DNA from: a bacterium
Lineage (GTDB): Bacteria > Hydrothermota > Tepidihabitantia > SM23-42 > JAOAFX01
DNA: 64,000 nt
Direction: 5' to 3'
Assembly: GCA_036382775.1 (NCBI GenBank)
Contig: DASVHD010000032.1
Span: forward strand, 56,898 to 120,897
In this document: in pieces, positions 59,756-64,000 of the stretch
How the letters are laid out: the number at the start of each line of letters is the position of its first letter
Numbering within the stretch: the stretch's first letter is position 1
Translations under genes and position numbers: made by a program
The notes under the pieces: model-generated
Database searches by the model: none
Told to the model about the DNA's origin: nothing
What the model saw: the letters and a program-made list of their open reading frames with translations, nothing else

Positions 59756-59783
59756 ATAATACACATAATTCCCACTTTGTCAA
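59756..59783 (-). promoter_or_regulatory. Sigma70-type promoter of the pilin operon
   Basis: On the minus strand TTGACA (59783-59778) and TATTAT (59761-59756) are spaced by 16 bp. The transcript would begin near 59749 and run through a leader of about 135 nt that holds the structured element. Confidence 0.78.
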
Positions 59784-59899
59784 CCCTTTGATTTCAAGAA
59801 GACTGAAATCATCGATTACGGTGATATTAATAATCAGCACTTCTTGATTTTCAAAGATCATGGCTTAGTTTTAAGCCTTTTACATCTACCTTATATATA

Positions 59900-59915
59900 T
59901 GCAAAAGGCATGCCA
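59900..59915 (-). promoter_or_regulatory. Sigma54-type promoter upstream of the pilin operon
   Basis: TGGCATGCCTTTTGCA (minus strand, 59915-59900) matches TGGCACGNNNNTTGCW with one mismatch and has the required 10 bases between GG and GC. It is oriented toward the pilin genes, about 290 bp upstream, and a NtrC-type regulator gene is nearby. Confidence 0.68.
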
Positions 59916-59963
59916 GTATTGGGCTGTAAAAGTATCGATTTTTAATGATATTTTATCTTGCAA

Positions 59964-60009
59964 GTGTCTCATATTAAAAAAGTGTCTCAAAATGAGACGT
60001 TTAAGTCTC
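59964..60009. promoter_or_regulatory. GTGTC repeats: probable activator binding sites
   Basis: GTGTCTCA occurs at 59964 and 59982 in direct orientation (18 bp apart). The second forms an inverted repeat GTCTCA-AAA-TGAGAC with the next bases, and another GTCTC lies at 60005. They sit 50-95 bp upstream of the sigma54-type promoter, the usual place for NtrC-family sites. The GTGTC core agrees with that described for PilR in Pseudomonas. Confidence 0.6.
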
Positions 60010-60018
60010 GAAATGCCC

Positions 60019-60133
60019 TGTCATTCCGTGCATGCTTGTCCTCTGACTTGATCAGGGGGAGACGGGATCCAGATATGATAAATAATGGATTCCCGCTGGA
60101 GTTTATTCCTGCGAAGGCAGGGGCGGGAATGAC
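60019..60133. repeat. GTCATTCC / GGGAATGAC inverted repeat
   Basis: TGTCATTCCGTGCATG at the left and GGCGGGAATGACC at the right, with GGGATCCAG and TGGATTCCCGC internally, form an inverted repeat of the common GTCATTCCCGC type. This is a third repeat family in the window. The rest of the 59613-60149 gap holds the pilin control elements described separately. Confidence 0.7.
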
Positions 60134-60149
60134 CATTAACCAGTTTTAG

Positions 60150-60980
60150 CTACTCTTTTTGCCATGTTGATCTAACTTTTCCGCTTCTCAGCACATATTC
60201 AAATTTTTTTCCGTGCGGCTCTAAGGGAATTTTTTTGATGATCCCGGCGGTCACCAGTTCTCGCAAGGTTATCGGAGCTCTGCCAGTCTGTTTCTTGAAT
60301 ATCTCTGTTTTTCTCTCAATTAATTCAATATCCCGCAGCATTTTGATCTTATCTATATAGTAAACAGCGATCCCGCGTTCAACCTTATCACGGGAGTTAT
60401 TGTAGATATCCAACCAGATAGCAAACGCGGATTCAAGATCGCCGATCTTATTATACAGCGTGAATGCTGCCCAGCGCTTGATATATTCTGGCGCGCCCGG
60501 CTTCTGACTGGCGAGACGGAAATAGGCCTCTGCAACGTTATAATCAACCAGAAAAACATAATGGATAAAGCCATAAGCAAAGGGGTAGCGCCAGGCAAAA
60601 GGGTTTTGCGCCATGCCTTTTTTAAGCAGTTTTTTCGCTTCGTCCGGCTTTTGGGCATCGTGTGTGAGCATTAAAGCACCCAGGGTATAAGCGTGGTCAA
60701 AATCGGGATCCAGGGTCGTTAATATATCCAGGATGTGATACATCAGATCGTACCGCCGGTCGGTTATCCGGTGCTCGCCGTAATACTGGATGAACCGCAA
60801 CCAGATAATATCGGCGAGCGGCGCGTAGTAACCAAGGGACAGAACCCTGACCGCAAGCCCTGATGGGAAGTACATGAGTTCGCCGATTAACTCGTGAGGC
60901 GAACGTGATATGTCGATTTTGTAGGCGAAGCTGGCGATGAGCGCCAGGAAGATGATGATGTAGATAAATCGCTTAACCAT
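60150..60980 (-). CDS. Membrane-anchored TPR protein, function unknown
   Basis: A 276-aa protein with one N-terminal hydrophobic helix (residues 4-21) and a helical body with TPR-like units (LDPDFDHAYTLGALML, NVAEAYFRLASQKP, GDLESAFAIWLDIYNN). The final 60 residues contain GRAPITLRELVTAGIIKKIP, a helix-plus-loop segment often seen at the end of pilin or pseudopilin-associated proteins. It lies upstream of the pilins on the same strand but is separated by a long control region. I cannot assign a function. Confidence 0.68.
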   Translation of the reverse strand: MVKRFIYIIIFLALIASFAYKIDISRSPHELIGELMYFPSGLAVRVLSLGYYAPLADIIWLRFIQYYGEHRITDRRYDLMYHILDILTTLDPDFDHAYTLGALMLTHDAQKPDEAKKLLKKGMAQNPFAWRYPFAYGFIHYVFLVDYNVAEAYFRLASQKPGAPEYIKRWAAFTLYNKIGDLESAFAIWLDIYNNSRDKVERGIAVYYIDKIKMLRDIELIERKTEIFKKQTGRAPITLRELVTAGIIKKIPLEPHGKKFEYVLRSGKVRSTWQKE

Positions 60981-61052
60981 AAGTTATTCGCTGAGAGCGC
61001 AGAAATATCGCAGAAAACGCGGAAAAGAACGCAGAAAACACTTTTCTTTTCT

Positions 61053-61139
61053 GTCATTGCGAGGAACGCAGAGACGAAGCAATCTCGAAAATAGGAAGAA
61101 CAGCTGGGATTGCTTCGCACAAGGATCGCTCGCAATGAC
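61053..61139. repeat. REP pair
   Basis: GTCATTGCGAGGAACGCAGAGACGAAGCAATCTC, a linker of about 19 bp, then GGGATTGCTTCGCACAAGGATCGCTCGCAATGAC. The two halves are inverted. This pair is immediately followed by the left half of the GIY-YIG-bearing element. Confidence 0.88.
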
Positions 61140-61148
61140 GGCCTTTTT

Positions 61149-61559
61149 TGTCATTGCGAGCGATCCCGCTTCCATATCAGGTTTATTATAAGGCTGGAGA
61201 CGAAGCAATCTCACTTTTATAACTCCTCATACAAATCCATTAATTTTGGATTCAAAGTACTGATTAATTCTGTTTTTCTTTTTCTTGGACCGCCCTTGAT
61301 CTGTTTTTCCCGTGTAATGGCATTATATACATTATCATATACTTCATAATATAATAGTTTCGTTATGTTATATTTTTTAGTAAAACCATCGATTAACTTA
61401 TTTTTGTGTTCATAGACTCTTTTTTTCAGATCATTTGTCACACCCGTATAAATGACAGTATTATTTTTGTTTGACATCAAATAAAGATAATATTGCTTAG
61501 AATTAGTCATTATATTTTAAAACTGAGATTGCTTCGTACAAGGATCGCTCGCAATGACA
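61149..61559. mobile_element. GIY-YIG gene framed by inverted REP halves (element A)
   Basis: The left half (61149-61213) ends GACGAAGCAATCTCA, and the right half (61524-61559) begins TGAGATTGCTTCG and ends CGCTCGCAATGAC. The 310 bp between them contain only the small GIY-YIG gene. The arrangement equals the ordinary REP pairs with the short linker replaced by the gene. Element B at 63384 has the same layout. Confidence 0.65.
61217..61510 (-). CDS. Single-domain GIY-YIG endonuclease, copy A
   Basis: A 97-aa protein comprising just one GIY-YIG domain: YYLYLMSNKNNTVIYTGVTND (Y-x-Y and the IYTGVT form of the motif), R in LKKRVYEHK, and E in ITREKQIKGG. It has no separate DNA-binding domain. It starts 14 bp from the right REP half and stops 4 bp from the left half, with no ribosome-binding site. 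It is about two thirds identical to the protein at 63423. Close relatives are often annotated as UPF0213-type nucleases. Confidence 0.9.
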   Translation of the reverse strand: MTNSKQYYLYLMSNKNNTVIYTGVTNDLKKRVYEHKNKLIDGFTKKYNITKLLYYEVYDNVYNAITREKQIKGGPRKRKTELISTLNPKLMDLYEEL

Positions 61560-61570
61560 GAGGAACGGAC

Positions 61571-61651
61571 TGAGATTGCTTCGCAAGAAGAACGCTCGCA
61601 ATGACGAAGGAACGGCTGAGATTGCTTCGCACGAAGAACGCTCGCAATGAC
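61571..61651. repeat. Two further tandem REP half units
   Basis: Following the right half of element A are two more direct copies of the same half (61571-61605 and 61617-61651), each TGAGATTGCTTCGC ... CGCTCGCAATGAC, separated by GAAGGAACGGC-like spacers. Together with 61524-61559 they form three direct repeats spaced about 47 bp. Confidence 0.88.
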
Positions 61652-61670
61652 ATATTGGCTCTCTGCATCC

Positions 61671-62438
61671 TTACTTGAACTCGCGTCTTTCGAACACGAT
61701 CGTCGTCACGTACAGCAAGAACACCGTGTAGATCAGTCCGTAGCATATTGAGAAAAGGATCTGGTCGGCGTGGAGAGGTAAATTATGCACGAATTCCAGC
61801 CGGTAATTGAAGTTCTCAAGATTGGGGAGAAGGTAGTAAAAAAGCAATGATAAGTATTTTATAAAACCTGTGGCGGTCTGTTCGGCAAAAAGCTTGATGT
61901 CCGGCGCGGCGTGACCAATAACAAAAACTATCACGGCGCCGATGGAGGAAAGCGCGGGCGTGGAAAATGATGAAAAGAGCAGCAGGATGCCCGATAGAAC
62001 CATTATTTCCAGTAATTCGAAAGGGATATTGGCCAAAAGTGACAGAGCCGGTCTTCCTTCATTGATAAAGATGATGATCTGCTGGATGATCGCCATACCC
62101 AGTTGCAGGAGTATGATCAAGATCACGAGTCCCAGAAATTTGCCGATTATGATCTCGAGTCTCCTTACCGGTCGGGCCACAACCGTGTAGATCGTGCGGC
62201 GCTCGATATCTTTGTAGATCAAGGCCGAACCAATGATGATCACGGTCAGCACGCCCAGCAAAGAGGAGATTCCCAGGCCGAAATCACGGATGAGCTTAAC
62301 GGATTCGCCAAGCGCGAACGGCGTCATGAAAAATGATGCGATCAATAGAATAACGCTGAAAACGACAAGGATCAGCAGCACCTTCTGGCGAAGGCCTTCC
62401 TTCAGAGTATTTTCCGCGATCGCCCAGATCCTATACAT
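61671..62438 (-). CDS. ABC-2 type transporter permease
   Basis: A 255-aa protein with six hydrophobic segments. AENTLKEGLRQKVLL near the N-terminus and KDIERRTIYTVVARPVRRLEIIIGKFLG are typical of the ABC-2/CcmB-like permeases used for export. It overlaps the 3' end of the ATPase gene by 8 bp. The substrate is unknown. Confidence 0.88.
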   Translation of the reverse strand: MYRIWAIAENTLKEGLRQKVLLILVVFSVILLIASFFMTPFALGESVKLIRDFGLGISSLLGVLTVIIIGSALIYKDIERRTIYTVVARPVRRLEIIIGKFLGLVILIILLQLGMAIIQQIIIFINEGRPALSLLANIPFELLEIMVLSGILLLFSSFSTPALSSIGAVIVFVIGHAAPDIKLFAEQTATGFIKYLSLLFYYLLPNLENFNYRLEFVHNLPLHADQILFSICYGLIYTVFLLYVTTIVFERREFK

Positions 62439-63195
62439 TGGTTGCTTCTTTCGGTTTTGACTGTACCTGCTGCATGAACCATTCTTCCAGGGATATTTCG
62501 TCGGTTTTTGTGCCGCGTTTCAGCAATTTGTCGAGCGAGCCGATTTTCAGGATCTCGCCTTCTATGATTATCCCGATCCGGTCGCAAACAGCTTCAGCAT
62601 CGGGTAGGATATGCGATGAGAAAAATATCGTCGTGCCTTTATTCTTCTGCTCGAGTATTATGTCCTTGACCTCCTTGCGGCCGATTGGATCAAGGCCGGT
62701 CAGCGGCTCGTCCAGCACCAGCAATTTTGGATCACTGATCAATGCCTGCGCGATACCGATGCGCTGGAGCATGCCTCGTGAATATTTTCTCAAGGCTACA
62801 TCGCGCGATTTACTGAGTCCAACTTTCAGTAGCAGGGTAATTATTTTGTCCTTATAATCCCGGCAGTTTGCCAGCAGGGCATGATTTTTCAAGAACTCAT
62901 ATCCGGTCAAGTGGTCATAAAAATATGGTGATTCCGGGAGGAATCCCATATTTTGCCTGACATCAATGGACTCAATGGAGCTGCCCATAACAGTGACTGC
63001 TCCGGTATCGGGACGAAGCAGTCCGGTTATTATCTTTATCGTGGTCGTCTTACCGGCGCCGTTGGGTCCCAGGAAGCCAAAAATCTCACCGGGATAGATC
63101 TCCAGCGAGATGCCTTTCAGGATTTTCTTCTTCTTTGTCCAAAAATGCGCCTGAAACGATTTGTGGACGTTTTCAAGCTTGAGGATCGGCTCCAT
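62431..63195 (-). CDS. ABC transporter ATPase (exporter type)
   Basis: A 254-aa ATPase with Walker A GPNGAGKTTT, GFLPESPYFYDHLTG in the Q-loop region, signature YSRGMLQR and Walker B LLVLDEPLTGLDP, followed by SSHIL. It is of the DrrA/CcmA-like class that pairs with ABC-2 permeases, encoded by the overlapping downstream gene. The C-terminal extension (about 30 aa) includes EEWFMQQVQ. Confidence 0.93.
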   Translation of the reverse strand: MEPILKLENVHKSFQAHFWTKKKKILKGISLEIYPGEIFGFLGPNGAGKTTTIKIITGLLRPDTGAVTVMGSSIESIDVRQNMGFLPESPYFYDHLTGYEFLKNHALLANCRDYKDKIITLLLKVGLSKSRDVALRKYSRGMLQRIGIAQALISDPKLLVLDEPLTGLDPIGRKEVKDIILEQKNKGTTIFFSSHILPDAEAVCDRIGIIIEGEILKIGSLDKLLKRGTKTDEISLEEWFMQQVQSKPKEATNV

Positions 63196-63202
63196 GCGTT
63201 TA

Positions 63203-63230
63203 ATTATATCCAGCCAAGGCCTTTTGTAAA
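63203..63230 (-). promoter_or_regulatory. Leaderless-type promoter of the ABC transporter operon
   Basis: On the minus strand TTTACA (63230-63225) and TATAAT (63208-63203) are spaced by 16 bp; the ATG at 63195 begins 7 nt after the -10. No Shine-Dalgarno sequence is present. Confidence 0.8.
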
Positions 63231-63245
63231 GAAGTTAATGTTTTT

Positions 63246-63348
63246 TGTCATTACGAGGAGTTTCGAGTTTATCGAGGGACGACGAAGCAAACCAATATAT
63301 AGCAGAAAACAACTGGGATTGCTTCGCACAAAGATTGCTCGCAATGAC
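63246..63348. repeat. REP pair upstream of the ABC transporter operon
   Basis: GTCATTACGAGGAG ... GACGAAGCAA, linker ACCAATATATAGCAGAAAAC, then GGGATTGCTTCGCACAAAGATTGCTCGCAATGAC. The left half has an extra TTTCGAGTTTATCGAGG hairpin and a GCGAG to ACGAG change, so it has begun to diverge. Confidence 0.82.
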
Positions 63349-63383
63349 CATCACTTTATCACTGCGATGAATGCTTGTTTTCC

Positions 63384-63767
63384 GTCATTGCGAGGAGCGT
63401 TGCGACGAAGCAATCTCATCTTTTATAAATCTTCATATAAATCATTCCATTTTGAATTATTCTTGTTTATTAGATCCGTTTTCTTTTTTCTGGAACCACC
63501 TTTTATTTGTTTTTCGCGCGAAATCGCATTGTATGAGTCTGCTAAAATTTCGAAATATACTAATTTAGAAATATTGTATTTTTGTGTAAAACCTTTAACC
63601 ATTTTGTTTTTGTGCTCGTAGATTCTCTTTTTTAAGTCATTTGTGACACCGACATAAATTGTGGTGTTATTTTTATTCGACATAATATAGATATAGCATT
63701 GTTTTGGTTTGTTCATTTATTTTCACAATGGCTGGGATTGCTTCGCACAAAGATTGCTCGCAATGAC
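63384..63767. mobile_element. GIY-YIG gene framed by inverted REP halves (element B)
   Basis: The left half (63384-63418) reads GTCATTGCGAGGAGCG ... GACGAAGCAATCTCA, and the right half (63733-63767) GGGATTGCTTCGC ... GATTGCTCGCAATGAC. Between them lies about 314 bp with only the GIY-YIG gene. Both elements share the same boundary: the left half, one or two bases, then CTTTTATAA at the gene's stop. Confidence 0.65.
63423..63716 (-). CDS. Single-domain GIY-YIG endonuclease, copy B
   Basis: A 97-aa paralogue of the protein at 61217, with YIYIMSNKNNTTIYVGVTND, KKRIYEHK and ISREKQIKGG carrying the expected Tyr, Arg and Glu. Length and layout are the same, and the two are about two thirds identical, with most substitutions conservative. 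It starts 16 bp from the right REP half and has no ribosome-binding site. Confidence 0.9.
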   Translation of the reverse strand: MNKPKQCYIYIMSNKNNTTIYVGVTNDLKKRIYEHKNKMVKGFTQKYNISKLVYFEILADSYNAISREKQIKGGSRKKKTDLINKNNSKWNDLYEDL

Positions 63768-63778
63768 GAAGGAACGGC

Positions 63779-63857
63779 TGGGATTGCTTCGCACAAAGAT
63801 TGCTCGCAATGACAATCGAAACGAGGATTGCTTCGCACGAGGATTGCTCGCAATGAC
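63779..63857. repeat. Two further tandem REP half units
   Basis: After element B, two more direct half copies lie at 63779-63813 and about 63825-63857 (GGGATTGCTTCGCACAAAG and GAGGATTGCTTCGCACGAGG, each ending in GCTCGCAATGAC). With the right half of element B this makes three direct copies, the same organisation as after element A. Confidence 0.88.
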
Positions 63858-63880
63858 AAAAAAGAATGTAAAAAAGAAAG

Positions 63881-64000
63881 TTACGGTATCAATACCGCCG
63901 CGGCGATGACCGTGGTCCAGAGCCCGTACTTATCGCCAATGGCGGTTTGCGTCATATTCATGGTTTTTACGATCTTGGTGGATATTTTCCACAATTCTTT
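63881..64000 (-). CDS. C-terminal end of an unidentified membrane-associated protein (partial)
   Basis: The minus-strand frame enters from the right edge and ends at a TAA (63883-63881). Its 39 visible residues include KELWKISTKIVKTM, then IGDKYGLWTTVIAAAVLIP with a short hydrophobic C-terminus. This is too little to name a family. The stop lies 24 bp from the last REP half. Confidence 0.6.
   Translation of the reverse strand, partial: KELWKISTKIVKTMNMTQTAIGDKYGLWTTVIAAAVLIP

Noticed and set aside
59613..59760. Cyclic-di-GMP-I riboswitch in the pilin leader
   Set aside because: The position is suggestive but the conserved tetraloop/receptor bases of that class are not apparent; it is reported only as an unassigned structured leader.
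61524..63857. CRISPR array
   Set aside because: The direct repeats have only two or three units per cluster, internal palindromy of REP type and near-identical spacers; there are no cas genes.

Overview
The window (about 50% GC in its gene-dense parts) looks like an uncultured bacterium of the FCB / candidate-phylum type (WOR-3-like or a relative). This is inference from several things: secreted proteins with a FlgD/T9SS-like C-terminal tail, DNRLRE-type and GHL10-type surface proteins, type IV pilins, very long cyclase-ATPase-TPR proteins, and intergenic space filled with several families of short palindromic repeats. I see no rRNA, tRNA or CRISPR array.

Region 1 (1-20981) is an acyl-CoA and amino-acid catabolism block on the + strand. 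It holds a biotin carrier tail, the methylmalonyl-CoA mutase large subunit, alanine dehydrogenase, a CoA-transferase, methylmalonyl-CoA epimerase, a Cys/Met-type PLP lyase, threonine synthase and a proposed homoserine kinase. These are followed by an archaeal-type HMG-CoA synthase / thiolase / DUF35 trio, then methylcrotonyl-CoA carboxylase (beta subunit, separate biotin carboxylase and biotin carrier) with a methylglutaconyl-CoA-hydratase-like protein. A giant degenerate-cyclase/ATPase/TPR protein sits inside the carboxylase operon. Together the genes route Met/Thr/Leu-derived acyl-CoAs to succinyl-CoA, HMG-CoA and acetyl-CoA.

Region 2 (21000-24050) is an AT-richer accessory patch: a Gfo/Idh/MocA oxidoreductase in a possible integron-like cassette, a relBE-like toxin-antitoxin pair with a near-perfect sigma70 promoter, and a secreted serpin. 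Region 3 (24100-30430) has beta-oxidation genes (hydratase, dehydrogenase, thiolase), then birA and the cobalamin adenosyltransferase, which make the cofactors used by region 1, and rpoZ-coaBC. Region 4 (30450-41480) is housekeeping: dnaB, an Mla/MCE lipid transporter, radA, a PIN-TRAM protein with a Gln/His repeat tail, an M42 peptidase, mutL, a GHL10 protein and deoC.

Region 5 (41650-58210) holds secreted and signalling proteins: a 1109-aa surface protein, a second cyclase-ATPase-TPR giant, an M16 peptidase pair, a PAS-GAF-HD-GYP protein, cvpA, a SAM hydrolase, two envelope proteins and an NtrC-type regulator. Region 6 (58210-64000) has two tandem type IV pilins with an elaborate control region (sigma54-type promoter, upstream repeats, structured leader), a TPR protein, an ABC exporter pair and two small GIY-YIG nuclease genes. 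Each GIY-YIG gene is framed by inverted halves of a REP-like palindrome that also occurs alone nearby.

Three points stand out. The REP-pair / GIY-YIG arrangement looks like a small mobile or self-propagating element with non-autonomous derivatives. A second, modular palindromic family sits directly upstream of the ribosome-binding sites of many catabolic genes. Promoters in the window follow a common pattern, TTGACN - 16 bp - TANNNT with the start codon 5-9 nt further on, which predicts leaderless mRNAs.
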